NCBI GenBank assembly: GCA_051870755.1
Contig: JBJECE010000018.1
Location: forward strand, 75,274-139,273
DNA length: 64,000 nucleotides
Source of the DNA: W0P28-013 sp051870755
Lineage (GTDB): Bacteria; Bacteroidota; Bacteroidia; Bacteroidales; Paludibacteraceae
Direction: 5' to 3'
Made by a program: the position numbers and the translations under genes. Below, piece by piece: positions 17,458 to 26,062 of the stretch; positions within the stretch are counted from its first letter, which is position 1; every line of letters begins with the position of its first letter. The notes below the pieces were generated by a model. The model was not told the origin of the DNA. It saw only the letters and a program-made list of their open reading frames with translations, and did not search any database.

Positions 17458-17934
17458 ATGAGAAAAGCAACGCCTAAAAAACGGATTATCCTGCCGGATT
17501 CCGTTTTTAATGAAGTGATGGTAACGAAATTCGTCAACCACTTGATGTACGACGGAAAGAAAAACCTCTCTTTTGAAATCTTCTATGGTGCTCTCGATTT
17601 GGTAAAAGCAAAATTACCGAACGAAGAGAAAACTCCTCTCGAAATCTGGAAAACCGCTCTCGACAACATCACACCGCAAGTCGAAGTGAAATCGCGCCGT
17701 ATCGGTGGCGCTACGTTCCAAGTTCCTACCGAAATCCGCCCGGATAGAAAACAATCTATCTCGATGAAAAACTTGATTATCTTTGCCCGCAAACGCTCGG
17801 GACATTCGATGGCCGAAAAATTGGCTGCCGAAATCGCCGACGCATACAATAATCAAGGTGGCGCATTCAAACGTAAAGAGGAAATCCACCGCATGGCCGA
17901 GGCCAACCGCGCATTCGCACATTTCCGTTTCTAA
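17458..17934 (+). CDS. rpsG: 30S ribosomal protein S7
   Basis: 158 residues, usual length. S7 nucleates assembly of the 30S head and binds 16S rRNA near the exit site. Recognised from MRKATPKKR at the N-terminus, the VNHLMYDGKK block and the RRIGGATFQVPTEI segment. Followed after 21 bases by fusA, as in the classical str operon. Confidence 0.98.
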   Translation: MRKATPKKRIILPDSVFNEVMVTKFVNHLMYDGKKNLSFEIFYGALDLVKAKLPNEEKTPLEIWKTALDNITPQVEVKSRRIGGATFQVPTEIRPDRKQSISMKNLIIFARKRSGHSMAEKLAAEIADAYNNQGGAFKRKEEIHRMAEANRAFAHFRF

Positions 17935-17955
17935 ATCTTCTAAACAAGCAAAGAG

Positions 17956-20073
17956 ATGGCTAAAAAAGATTTGCATTTTACACGCAATATCGGTATCATG
18001 GCTCACATCGATGCCGGTAAAACGACCACTTCCGAACGTATCTTGTTCTACACCGGTTTGACACACAAAATCGGCGAAGTACACGATGGCGCCGCCACCA
18101 TGGACTGGATGGAACAAGAACAGGAACGCGGCATTACCATTACTTCGGCCGCTACTACCACGTTCTGGAAATACAACGACAACAAGTACAAAATCAACCT
18201 GATTGATACTCCGGGGCACGTCGATTTCACCGTCGAAGTTGAACGCTCGTTGCGTATTCTCGATGGTGCCGTGGCTACATTCTGCGCCGTGGGCGGCGTC
18301 GAACCACAATCCGAAACCGTATGGCGTCAGGCTGACAAATACAACGTGCCGCGTATCGGCTATGTGAACAAAATGGACCGTTCGGGTGCCAACTTCTTCG
18401 ACGTTGTGCAACAAATCCACGACGTACTCGGCGCAAACCCGTGTCCGATTCAAATTCCGATTGGTGCCGAAGAACACTTCAAAGGCATTGTCGATTTGAT
18501 TCGCATGAAAGCACTCTATTGGCACGACGAAACCATGGGCGCCGAATACGAAATCGATGAAATCCCTGCCGAATTGCAGGCCGAAGCCGAAGAGTGGCGC
18601 GACAAAATGCTCGAAACTCTCGCCGGCATCGACGACGCACTGATGGAAAAATATTTCGACGATCCCGCTTCTATCACCGAAGACGAAATCCGTGCAGCCG
18701 TGCGCAAAGGCACACTGTCGATGGAAATCAACCCGATTATCTGCGGCTCGTCGTTCAAAAACAAAGGCGTACAACCGCTGCTCGATGCTGTGTGCGCCTA
18801 CTTGCCGTCGCCGCTCGATACACCGCACATCGATGGTACCGACCCGCGCGACCCGGAAAAACAACTGACCCGCAAACCCGACGACGACGAACCTTTGTGC
18901 GCTCTCGCGTTCAAAATCGCCACCGACCCGTATGTTGGTCGCTTGTGCTTCTTCCGCGTCTATTCGGGACACCTCGATGCCGGATCGTATGTGTTCAACT
19001 CGCGCTCGGGCAAAAAAGAACGCATCTCGCGTATCTTCCAAATGCACTCCAATAAACAAAATCCGGTTGACGTAATCGGCGCAGGCGACATCGGCGCAGG
19101 CGTAGGTTTCAAAGATATTCGTACGGGCGATACGTTGTGCGCCGAAGAGGCTCCTATCGTACTCGAATCCATCGACTTCCCCGATCCCGTTATCGGTATC
19201 GCCGTCGAGCCAAAATCGCAAGCCGACGTTGATAAATTGGGTATCGGTCTGTCGAAATTGGCCGAAGAAGACCCGACGTTTACCGTTAAAACCGACGAAC
19301 AATCCGGTCAAACCGTTATCTCCGGTATGGGCGAATTGCACTTGGAAATCATTATCGACCGCTTGAAACGCGAATTCAAAGTGGAATGTAACCAAGGTCG
19401 TCCGCAAGTGTCGTACAAAGAGTGCATCACTCAAACCGTCGATTTGCGCGAAGTGTACAAGAAACAATCCGGTGGTCGCGGTAAATTCGCCGACATCATC
19501 GTCAAAGTCGGTCCGGCCGACGAAGATTGGACCGGCGGTTTGCAGTTCATCGACGAAGTGAAAGGCGGTAACGTGCCGAAAGAGTTTATCCCGTCGGTAC
19601 AAAAAGGTTTCCAAACCGCTATGAAAAACGGCGTACTCGCCGGCTATCCGGTCGATTCACTGAAAGTTACGCTGGTCGATGGTTCGTTCCACCCGGTTGA
19701 CTCCGACCAACTCTCGTTCGAAATTTGCGCACAAATCGCATTCAAAAATGCTTGCGCAAAAGCACGTCCCGCACTGCTCGAACCAATCATGAAGTTGGAA
19801 GTGGTAACACCCGAAGAGAGCATGGGCGACGTCATCGGCGACTTGAACAAACGCCGCGGACAAGTAGAAGGTATGGAATCGAGCCGCACAGGCGCCCGTA
19901 TCGTGAAAGCAAAAGTGCCGCTGGCCGAAATGTTTGGCTATGTTACCGCACTGCGTACCATCACATCGGGACGCGCCACCTCTTCGATGGAATTCTCACA
20001 TTACGCCGAGGTATCGACATCGATAGCCAAAGCCGTAGTCGAAGAAGCTAAAGGTCGTGTTGATCTCTTGTAA
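17956..20073 (+). CDS. fusA: Translation elongation factor G
   Basis: 705 residues, full length. GTPase that drives translocation of tRNA and mRNA after peptide bond formation and, with ribosome recycling factor (frr, 53.4 kb here), splits ribosomes. G motifs are all present: AHIDAGKTTTSER (G1), RGITITSAATT (G2), DTPGHVDFTVEVER (G3), NKMDR (G4). Domains II-V follow with the conserved GMGELHLEIIIDRLKREF segment of domain III. No tuf gene follows; the next gene is rpsJ after a structured 95-base spacer. Confidence 0.98.
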   Translation: MAKKDLHFTRNIGIMAHIDAGKTTTSERILFYTGLTHKIGEVHDGAATMDWMEQEQERGITITSAATTTFWKYNDNKYKINLIDTPGHVDFTVEVERSLRILDGAVATFCAVGGVEPQSETVWRQADKYNVPRIGYVNKMDRSGANFFDVVQQIHDVLGANPCPIQIPIGAEEHFKGIVDLIRMKALYWHDETMGAEYEIDEIPAELQAEAEEWRDKMLETLAGIDDALMEKYFDDPASITEDEIRAAVRKGTLSMEINPIICGSSFKNKGVQPLLDAVCAYLPSPLDTPHIDGTDPRDPEKQLTRKPDDDEPLCALAFKIATDPYVGRLCFFRVYSGHLDAGSYVFNSRSGKKERISRIFQMHSNKQNPVDVIGAGDIGAGVGFKDIRTGDTLCAEEAPIVLESIDFPDPVIGIAVEPKSQADVDKLGIGLSKLAEEDPTFTVKTDEQSGQTVISGMGELHLEIIIDRLKREFKVECNQGRPQVSYKECITQTVDLREVYKKQSGGRGKFADIIVKVGPADEDWTGGLQFIDEVKGGNVPKEFIPSVQKGFQTAMKNGVLAGYPVDSLKVTLVDGSFHPVDSDQLSFEICAQIAFKNACAKARPALLEPIMKLEVVTPEESMGDVIGDLNKRRGQVEGMESSRTGARIVKAKVPLAEMFGYVTALRTITSGRATSSMEFSHYAEVSTSIAKAVVEEAKGRVDLL

Positions 20074-20085
20074 ACAATAAAACAG

Positions 20086-20132
20086 AGAATCGCGGCGCAT
20101 TAGCGAATGACTCTTAATGCGCTTGCGATTCT
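20086..20132 (+). promoter_or_regulatory. Long hairpin between fusA and rpsJ
   Basis: An 8-bp outer stem (AGAATCGC with GCGATTCT) and an 8-bp inner stem (GCGCATTA with TAATGCGC) are separated by a small internal loop (G against TT) and capped by a 12-base loop. A-rich rather than T-rich sequence follows, so it is not a standard terminator for the plus strand. It sits 36 bases before the S10-operon start, where ribosomal autoregulatory leaders or processing sites are found in other bacteria. Role inferred only. Confidence 0.55.
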
Positions 20133-20168
20133 TCAAAAAAACATAATCAGTTAACATCTAAAAACAAA

Positions 20169-20474
20169 ATGAGTCAAAAAATCAGAATCAAACTCAAATC
20201 CTACGATCACAATTTGGTCGATAAATCGGCCGAAAAAATCGTAAAGACAGTGAAAGCTACAGGTGCAGTCGTTAGCGGCCCAATTCCGCTGCCAACACAC
20301 AAACGTATTTTCACCGTAAACCGTTCGACATTCGTCAACAAAAAATCGCGCGAACAGTTCGAACTCTCGTCGTACAAACGCTTGATCGACATCTACAGCT
20401 CGACCACACAAACTGTCGATGCTTTGATGAAACTCGAATTGCCGTCGGGTGTTGAAGTGGAGATTAAAGTGTAA
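20169..20474 (+). CDS. rpsJ: 30S ribosomal protein S10
   Basis: 101 residues. S10 is a head protein of the 30S subunit and in E. coli also NusE, a partner of the NusA/B/G antitermination complex. Recognised from the start SQKIRIKLKSYDH, the GPIPLPTHKRIFTVNRS loop and the TVDALMKLELPSGVEVEIKV end. First gene of the S10 block; preceded by a long hairpin. Confidence 0.98.
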   Translation: MSQKIRIKLKSYDHNLVDKSAEKIVKTVKATGAVVSGPIPLPTHKRIFTVNRSTFVNKKSREQFELSSYKRLIDIYSSTTQTVDALMKLELPSGVEVEIKV

Positions 20475-20538
20475 TGCCGCGGCATCACGCTTAAACAAAC
20501 AGAGAATAAATTTACGAAATAACTAAAATTTAATTGAA

Positions 20539-21159
20539 ATGCCAGGATTAATTGGAAAAAAAATCGGAATGACATCCGTTTTCAGTGCCGAGGGAAAAAA
20601 TATTCCATGCACTGTTATCGAAGTTGGTCCATGTGTGGTTACGCAGGTTAAAACTGTCGAAAAAGACGGCTACAGCGCAATTCAGTTGGGTTTCGGCGAC
20701 GTGAAAGAAAAACACGCCACAAAAGCCGAAATCGGACATTGCAAAGCCGCCGGCGCAACCCCCAAAGGACACTTGGTTGAGTTCAAAAGTTTCGGTGATG
20801 AATTCAAATTGGGCGACACTATCACAGTCGACAAAGTTTTTGCCGACGGCGATTGGGTCGATGCAGTTGGCACATCGAAAGGTAAAGGCTTCCAAGGCGT
20901 AGTAAAACGCCACGGATTCGGTGGTGTAGGACAATCGACACACGGCCAGGACGACCGCTTGCGCGCTCCCGGTTCGTTGGGTGCATCTTCTTACCCGTCG
21001 AAAGTATTCAAAGGCATGCGCATGGCCGGCCGTATGGGCGGCGACCGCGTAACCGTACAAAACCTTCAGGTTATCAAAGTAATACCGGAACATAATCTTG
21101 TCTTGATCAAAGGCTCGGTGCCGGGTGTTAAAGGTTCAATCATTTTAATCGAAAAATAA
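20539..21159 (+). CDS. rplC: 50S ribosomal protein L3
   Basis: 206 residues. L3 is one of the first proteins to assemble on 23S rRNA and its long loop reaches the peptidyl transferase centre. Recognised from MPGLIGKKIGMTSVF, the loop GQSTHGQDDRLRAPGSLG and the MAGRMGGDRVTVQNL motif. Its TAA overlaps the ATG of rplD by one base, indicating translational coupling. Confidence 0.98.
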   Translation: MPGLIGKKIGMTSVFSAEGKNIPCTVIEVGPCVVTQVKTVEKDGYSAIQLGFGDVKEKHATKAEIGHCKAAGATPKGHLVEFKSFGDEFKLGDTITVDKVFADGDWVDAVGTSKGKGFQGVVKRHGFGGVGQSTHGQDDRLRAPGSLGASSYPSKVFKGMRMAGRMGGDRVTVQNLQVIKVIPEHNLVLIKGSVPGVKGSIILIEK

Positions 21160-21788
21160 TGGAACTGAGTGTATATAATATCAAAGGAGAAGACACCGGA
21201 AAAAAAATCGTTCTGAACGACGAAATTTTCGGCATAGAGCCTAACGACCATGCCATCTATTTGGACGTAAAACAATATTTGGCTAACCAACGTCAAGGCA
21301 CACACAAATCGAAACAACGTAGCGAAGTGTCGGGTTCGACACGCAAACTCGGCCGTCAAAAAGGCGGTGGCGGCGCTCGTCGAGGCGACATCAACTCGCC
21401 ACTGTTGGTAGGCGGTGGACGCGTATTCGGCCCCGTACCACGCGACTACAGTTTCAAATTGAACAAAAAATTGAAACAATTGGCACGCAAATCGGCTTTC
21501 TCGTACAAAGCGCAAAACGGCGAAATCATCGTGCTCGATACGCTTCAGTTTGATGCACCGAAAACCAAAGATTTCGTTGCAATGACAAATAATTTGAAAA
21601 TAGCCGATAAAAAAACGCTTGTAATTTTGCCGGAACCAAATAAATTTGTATATTTGTCGGCTCGTAATATTGCAAAGGCAAAAGTTATAACGGCTTCAGA
21701 ATTAAATACTTACGAAATTTTGAACAACAAAGCTTTGGTACTTACCGAGGCTACAGTTGCCGAAATCGAGCAACATTTTAATGCATAA
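21159..21788 (+). CDS. rplD: 50S ribosomal protein L4
   Basis: 209 residues. L4 binds 23S rRNA domain I and lines the exit tunnel with its extended loop; in E. coli it also represses the S10 operon. The loop carries GSTRKLGRQKGGGGARRGD, and GGGRVFGPVPRDY follows. The ATG at 21159 shares a base with the rplC stop. Confidence 0.98.
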   Translation: MELSVYNIKGEDTGKKIVLNDEIFGIEPNDHAIYLDVKQYLANQRQGTHKSKQRSEVSGSTRKLGRQKGGGGARRGDINSPLLVGGGRVFGPVPRDYSFKLNKKLKQLARKSAFSYKAQNGEIIVLDTLQFDAPKTKDFVAMTNNLKIADKKTLVILPEPNKFVYLSARNIAKAKVITASELNTYEILNNKALVLTEATVAEIEQHFNA

Positions 21789-21793
21789 GGAGG
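21787..21793 (+). promoter_or_regulatory. Strong Shine-Dalgarno sequence of rplW
   Basis: AAGGAGG overlaps the rplD stop codon and lies 9 bases before the rplW ATG. This is a near-perfect anti-16S match in a phylum where most genes, including most others in this window, lack one. Confidence 0.8.
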
Positions 21794-21802
21794 AAAAACA
21801 CC

Positions 21803-22093
21803 ATGTCAGTAATCATCAAACCTATCGTAACAGAGAAGATGACCCAAAACGGCGAGAAGTTCAATCGTGTTGGTTTTCAGGTACGCCCCGAAGCCAACAA
21901 ACTTGAAATCAAAGCTGCGGTAGAAGCTCTGTACAACGTAACCGTGGTGGATGTAAACACCTCCAACGTGCACGGCAAAGCAAAAAGCCGTTATACCAAA
22001 AGCGGCGTCATCAGCGGACACACGGCTATCTACAAAAAAGCCATCGTAACGCTGAAAGAAGGAGATACAATTGATTTTTATAGCAATATTTAA
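21803..22093 (+). CDS. rplW: 50S ribosomal protein L23
   Basis: 96 residues. L23 sits at the exit-tunnel mouth and is the docking site for trigger factor and SRP. Recognised from IIKPIVTEKMT at the start and the FQVRPEANKLEIKAAVEALYNV block. It has an exceptionally good ribosome binding site for this genome. Ten bases separate it from rplB. Confidence 0.97.
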   Translation: MSVIIKPIVTEKMTQNGEKFNRVGFQVRPEANKLEIKAAVEALYNVTVVDVNTSNVHGKAKSRYTKSGVISGHTAIYKKAIVTLKEGDTIDFYSNI

Positions 22094-22102
22094 TAAAACA
22101 AA

Positions 22103-22927
22103 ATGGCTGTACGTAAATTGAAGCCCTCAACACCGGGGCAAAGACACAAAGTTATTGGTGCGTTCGACACAATTACCGCCAGCGCACCAGAGAAGTCTCT
22201 TGTAGGTGGTTTCGGAAAGACCGGCGGTCGTAACAACACCGGTAAAATGACCATGCGCTACATCGGTGGCGGACACAAGAGAAGGTATAGAGTAATTGAT
22301 TTTCGTCGTACAAAAGATGGCGTACCCGCAACAGTCAAAAGCATTGAATACGATCCGAACCGCTCGGCACGTATCGCTCTGTTGTATTATGCCGATGGCG
22401 AAAAAGCGTACATTCTTGCTCCTAACGGATTGCAAGTAGGTCAGAAATTGCTCTCGGGCGCCGAAGCCGCACCTGAAATCGGTAACGCGCTCCCAATGGA
22501 AAACATCCCGCTCGGTACCATCGTTCACAACATCGAACTGCGTCCGGGACAGGGTGCTGCTCTCGTACGTTCCGCAGGAACATTTGCACAAATCACTTCG
22601 CGCGAAGGCAAGTATGTCATCATCAAACTGCCCTCAGGCGAAATCCGCAAAGTACTTGCAGCTTGCAAAGCAACAGTTGGTAGTGTTGGCAATGCTGACC
22701 ATGCTCTCGAAAAATCAGGTAAAGCAGGTCGTAGTCGCTGGTTGGGACGTCGTCCACGCAACCGCGGCGTAGCAATGAACCCTGTCGATCACCCAATGGG
22801 TGGTGGCGAAGGACGTGCTTCGGGTGGACACCCGCGTTCGCGCAAAGGCTTGTTGGCTAAAGGTAAGAAAACCCGCGCGCCAAAGAAGCTTTCGAACCAA
22901 TTCATTATCGAAAGGAAACACAAATAA
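22103..22927 (+). CDS. rplB: 50S ribosomal protein L2
   Basis: 274 residues, normal length. L2 is needed for subunit association and peptidyl transferase activity. Recognised from AVRKLKPSTPGQR, KTGGRNNTGKMTMRYIGGGH and the C-terminal NPVDHPMGGGEGRASGGHP loop, which retains the conserved histidine found near the catalytic centre. Confidence 0.98.
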   Translation: MAVRKLKPSTPGQRHKVIGAFDTITASAPEKSLVGGFGKTGGRNNTGKMTMRYIGGGHKRRYRVIDFRRTKDGVPATVKSIEYDPNRSARIALLYYADGEKAYILAPNGLQVGQKLLSGAEAAPEIGNALPMENIPLGTIVHNIELRPGQGAALVRSAGTFAQITSREGKYVIIKLPSGEIRKVLAACKATVGSVGNADHALEKSGKAGRSRWLGRRPRNRGVAMNPVDHPMGGGEGRASGGHPRSRKGLLAKGKKTRAPKKLSNQFIIERKHK

Positions 22928-22946
22928 CGCTTAAAGGACAGTAATT

Positions 22947-23213
22947 ATGAGTCGTTCATTAAAAAAAGGACCGTATATCAACCTGAAACTCGAAAAGAAA
23001 GTGCTCACCATGAATGAAAGCGGCAAAAAATCCGTCATCAAAACATGGGCACGCGCTTCGATGATTTCGCCTGATTTCGTAGGTCATACAATTGCAGTTC
23101 ACAACGGTAACAAATTTATCCCCGTTTATGTTACGGAAAACATGGTCGGTCATAAACTCGGCGAATTCGCCCCGACACGTATCTTCCGCGGACACGCAGG
23201 AAATAAAAAATAA
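22947..23213 (+). CDS. rpsS: 30S ribosomal protein S19
   Basis: 88 residues. S19 contacts the A-site finger at the top of the 30S head. Recognised from MSRSLKKGPYI, the ARASMISPDFVGHTIAVHNG core and the HKLGEFAPTRIFRGHAG end. A GGA-containing weak ribosome binding site lies upstream. Nineteen bases follow rplB. Confidence 0.98.
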   Translation: MSRSLKKGPYINLKLEKKVLTMNESGKKSVIKTWARASMISPDFVGHTIAVHNGNKFIPVYVTENMVGHKLGEFAPTRIFRGHAGNKK

Positions 23214-23260
23214 ACCCGTTGCACAGTAAAATCTTGTAAATTAAAAAGGAAAAAATAAAT

Positions 23261-23671
23261 ATGGGTGCAAGAAAAAGAATATCTGCCGAAAAACGAAAGG
23301 AAGCCAAAAAAATGGTTTATTTCGCGAAGATGAATGACGTGCCAACCTCGCCACGCAAAATGCGCTTGGTGGCCGACATGATTCGCGGCGTAGAAGTGAA
23401 TAAAGCATTGAGCATGCTCCACTTCTCGACCAAAGAGGCTTCTGTAAAAATGGAAAAAGTACTGAAATCGGCCATTGCTAACTGGGAACAAAAAACCGAA
23501 CAAAAAGCCGAAAACGGGAACTTATATGTAAGTGGCGTTTACGTCGATTCAGCCCGCATGCTGAAACGCCTGCGCACCGCTCCGCAAGGACGTGGCTATC
23601 GCATACGCAAACGCTCGAACCACATCACGGTGTTTGTAGATACCAAAAATACTAACGACAATAAAGATTAA
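23261..23671 (+). CDS. rplV: 50S ribosomal protein L22
   Basis: 136 residues. L22 lines the exit tunnel opposite L4. Recognised from VPTSPRKMRLVADMIRG near residue 24 and the C-terminal beta-hairpin RLRTAPQGRGYRIRKRSNH. The N- and C-terminal extensions are a little longer than in E. coli (110 residues). The upstream AAAAAGGAAAA stretch is a possible weak ribosome binding site. Confidence 0.98.
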   Translation: MGARKRISAEKRKEAKKMVYFAKMNDVPTSPRKMRLVADMIRGVEVNKALSMLHFSTKEASVKMEKVLKSAIANWEQKTEQKAENGNLYVSGVYVDSARMLKRLRTAPQGRGYRIRKRSNHITVFVDTKNTNDNKD

Positions 23672-23677
23672 AGCCAG

Positions 23678-24409
23678 ATGGGACAGAAAATTAATCCAAT
23701 TAGCAACCGCCTCGGAATTATTCGCGGTTGGGATTCGAACTGGTACGGTGGCGATAACTACGGCGACACCTTGCTCGAAGATAGCAAAATCAGAAAATAC
23801 CTGAATGCCCGTCTCGCTAAAGCCAGTTTGTCGAGAATCGTTATAGAACGTACACTGAAACTTGTCACAATCACAGTCTGCACTGCTCGCCCCGGTATGA
23901 TTATCGGTAAGGGTGGACAAGAGGTTGACAAATTGAAGGAAGAACTGAAGAAAATCACCGACAAAGATGTACAAATCAACATCTTCGAAGTGAAACGCCC
24001 CGATTTGGATGCCGTCATTGTTGCTAACAACATTGCACGCCAAGTCGAAGGAAAAATTGCCTACCGTAAAGCAGTCAAAACGGCTATTGCCTCGACCATG
24101 CGCATGGGTGCCGAAGGCATCAAAGTGCTGGTAGCCGGCCGCTTGAACGGTGCCGAAATCGCTCGCGCCGAAATGTTCAAAGAAGGACGCACACCGCTGC
24201 ACACCTTCCGCGCCGACATCGACTACTGCCAAGCCGAAGCGCTGACAAAAGTCGGCATCATCGGCATCAAAGTATGGATTTGCCGTGGCGAAGTGTATGG
24301 CAAAAAAGACCTTGCGCCAAACTTTGCTACCAAAGAAAATACGCGTGGCAACGGTGCCAACAGCGAACGCGCTGCGAATGGCAAAGGCTTCAGAAAGAGA
24401 AAAAAATAA
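23678..24409 (+). CDS. rpsC: 30S ribosomal protein S3
   Basis: 243 residues. S3 forms part of the mRNA entry channel. It starts MGQKINPISNRLGI, has a type-2 KH domain with GMIIGKGGQEVDKLKEE around residues 70-90, and the C-terminal domain AIASTMRMGAEGIKVLVAGRL. The tail is rich in N, G, R and K. Only six bases separate it from rplV. Confidence 0.98.
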   Translation: MGQKINPISNRLGIIRGWDSNWYGGDNYGDTLLEDSKIRKYLNARLAKASLSRIVIERTLKLVTITVCTARPGMIIGKGGQEVDKLKEELKKITDKDVQINIFEVKRPDLDAVIVANNIARQVEGKIAYRKAVKTAIASTMRMGAEGIKVLVAGRLNGAEIARAEMFKEGRTPLHTFRADIDYCQAEALTKVGIIGIKVWICRGEVYGKKDLAPNFATKENTRGNGANSERAANGKGFRKRKK

Positions 24410-24439
24410 TTATCGAACGAATTTGAATCAAAACAAGTC

Positions 24440-24871
24440 ATGTTACAACCTAAAAAGACAAAATACAGAAGACAGCAGGATGGACATCCTCAAGGGATAG
24501 CCCAACGCGGTAATCAACTGGCTTTCGGCTCTTTTGGCATCAAATCGTTGGGAACAATCTGGGTAACAGGTCAACAAATCGAGGCGGCGCGTGTGGCAGT
24601 AACACGTTACATGCAACGTCAAGGTCAAATCTGGATCCGCATCTTCCCCGATAAACCGATAACCCGCAAACCTGCCGACGTACGTATGGGTAAAGGTAAA
24701 GGTAATCCGGAAGGATTCGTAGCACCTGTTACACCCGGTCGTATGCTCATCGAAGTGGATGGTGTACCATACGAGGTAGCAAAAGAAGCTTTGCGCTTGG
24801 CTGCCCAAAAATTACCAATCCAAACCAAGTTCGTCGTAAGACGTGATTATGACCCAACTCAAAATGTGTAA
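24440..24871 (+). CDS. rplP: 50S ribosomal protein L16
   Basis: 143 residues. L16 positions the A-site tRNA in the large subunit. Recognised from MLQPKKTKYRRQQ, the RVAVTRYMQRQGQIWIRI region and VRMGKGKGNPEGFVAPVTPG. Thirty bases follow rpsC; rpmC begins six bases after it. Confidence 0.98.
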   Translation: MLQPKKTKYRRQQDGHPQGIAQRGNQLAFGSFGIKSLGTIWVTGQQIEAARVAVTRYMQRQGQIWIRIFPDKPITRKPADVRMGKGKGNPEGFVAPVTPGRMLIEVDGVPYEVAKEALRLAAQKLPIQTKFVVRRDYDPTQNV

Positions 24872-24877
24872 AGGATT

Positions 24878-25075
24878 ATGAAAACAAGAGAAATTAAAGA
24901 ACTTACAACCACAGAACTTCAAGAACAAATGGACGCTAAACGCGAAGAACTGAACCGCTTGGTCTTGAATCATGCGATTTCTCCTATTGACAATCCTGCT
25001 CAAATAAGAGATATTCGTAGAACGATTGCCCGCATGGCAACGGAATTGCGTCAACGCGAACTTCAACAACAATAA
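24878..25075 (+). CDS. rpmC: 50S ribosomal protein L29
   Basis: 65 residues, a two-helix protein next to L23 at the tunnel exit. Recognised from MKTREIKELTTTELQEQ and the end NPAQIRDIRRTIARMATEL. A short AAAGGA precedes the ATG. Confidence 0.97.
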   Translation: MKTREIKELTTTELQEQMDAKREELNRLVLNHAISPIDNPAQIRDIRRTIARMATELRQRELQQQ

Positions 25076-25089
25076 ATTGATTATCCAAC

Positions 25090-25347
25090 ATGGAGACAAG
25101 AAACTTAAGAAAAGAAAGAATAGGTGTGGTTTCCAGCAACAAAATGGACAAATCCATTACCGTTGCCGTTAAATGGAAAGAAAAACACCCGATTTATGGT
25201 AAGTTCGTCAACAAGACGAAAAAGTATCATGCTCACGACGAAAACAACGAATGCAATATCGGTGATACCGTACGCATCATGGAAACTCGCCCGTTGAGCA
25301 AAACGAAAAGATGGAGATTAGTAGAAATCATAGAAAAAGCGAAGTAA
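25090..25347 (+). CDS. rpsQ: 30S ribosomal protein S17
   Basis: 85 residues, OB-fold 16S rRNA binder. Recognised from RNLRKERIGVVSSNKMDKS, KYHAHDENNECNIGDTV and ETRPLSKTKRWRLVEI. rplN starts one base after its stop. Confidence 0.98.
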   Translation: METRNLRKERIGVVSSNKMDKSITVAVKWKEKHPIYGKFVNKTKKYHAHDENNECNIGDTVRIMETRPLSKTKRWRLVEIIEKAK

Positions 25348-25348
25348 G

Positions 25349-25714
25349 ATGATACAACAAGAAACCAGACTAAAAGTAGCCGATAACAGCGGTGCCAAAG
25401 AGGTGCTTTGCATCCGCGTATTGGGCGGAACGGGTAAACGTTACGCCACACTCGGCGATGTAATTGTGGTTGCTGTCAAAAGTGCTATCCCGACAGGTGA
25501 TGCCAAAAAAGGCAGCGTGTCGAAAGCCGTTGTTGTACGCACCACGAAAGAAGTACGCCGCCCCGATGGCTCGTATATTCGCTTCGATGACAACGCTTGT
25601 GTGCTCCTGAACAACGCCGGCGAATTGCGCGGCAGCCGTATATTCGGCCCTGTAGCACGTGAATTGCGCGCTTCGAACATGAAAATCATTTCGCTTGCGC
25701 CGGAGGTACTTTAA
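25349..25714 (+). CDS. rplN: 50S ribosomal protein L14
   Basis: 121 residues. L14 makes an intersubunit bridge to 16S rRNA and is the docking site of silencing factor RsfS. Recognised from MIQQETRLKVADNSGAKE and the end GPVARELRASNMKIISLAPE. First gene of the spc block. Confidence 0.98.
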   Translation: MIQQETRLKVADNSGAKEVLCIRVLGGTGKRYATLGDVIVVAVKSAIPTGDAKKGSVSKAVVVRTTKEVRRPDGSYIRFDDNACVLLNNAGELRGSRIFGPVARELRASNMKIISLAPEVL

Positions 25715-25741
25715 TAATTAACAAAACAACAAGTTAGTAAA

Positions 25742-26062
25742 ATGAGTAAACTGCACATAAAAAAGGGTGATACCGTTTATGTAAATGCCGGCGAAGACAA
25801 AGGCAAAACGGGACGCGTGCTCAAAGTCTTGGTGGACAAACAACGCGCCATCGTCGAAGGTATCAATATGGTATCGAAAAGTACCAAACCTAACGCAACA
25901 AATCCACAAGGTGGAATCGTTAAACAAGAGGCTGCCCTGCACATTTCGAACCTGAATGTGGTTGATCCGAAAACCGGAAAACCAACCCGCATCGGACGTC
26001 GTAAAAATGACGAGGGCAAGTTAGTTCGTTACGCTAAAAAATCAGGGGAGGAAATCAAATGA
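25742..26062 (+). CDS. rplX: 50S ribosomal protein L24
   Basis: 106 residues. L24 is an assembly initiator with a KOW motif, here KKGDTVYVNAGEDKGKTGRV at residues 7-26. Conserved PQGGIVKQEAALHISN follows. Its TGA overlaps the rplE ATG in an ATGA arrangement, so the two are translationally coupled. Confidence 0.98.
   Translation: MSKLHIKKGDTVYVNAGEDKGKTGRVLKVLVDKQRAIVEGINMVSKSTKPNATNPQGGIVKQEAALHISNLNVVDPKTGKPTRIGRRKNDEGKLVRYAKKSGEEIK
26045..26052 (+). promoter_or_regulatory. Shine-Dalgarno sequence of rplE inside rplX
   Basis: GGGGAGGA lies in the last codons of rplX, 6 bases before the ATGATG start of rplE, combining a good ribosome binding site with an overlapping stop/start. Confidence 0.65.

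Noticed and set aside
17614..19614. 666-codon minus-strand open frame
   Set aside because: Lies opposite fusA, whose protein is unmistakable; the frame is open because of fusA's codon bias.
20474..20485. 12-bp palindrome ATGCCGCGGCAT after rpsJ
   Set aside because: Short, no loop of reasonable size and no further support; could easily be chance.
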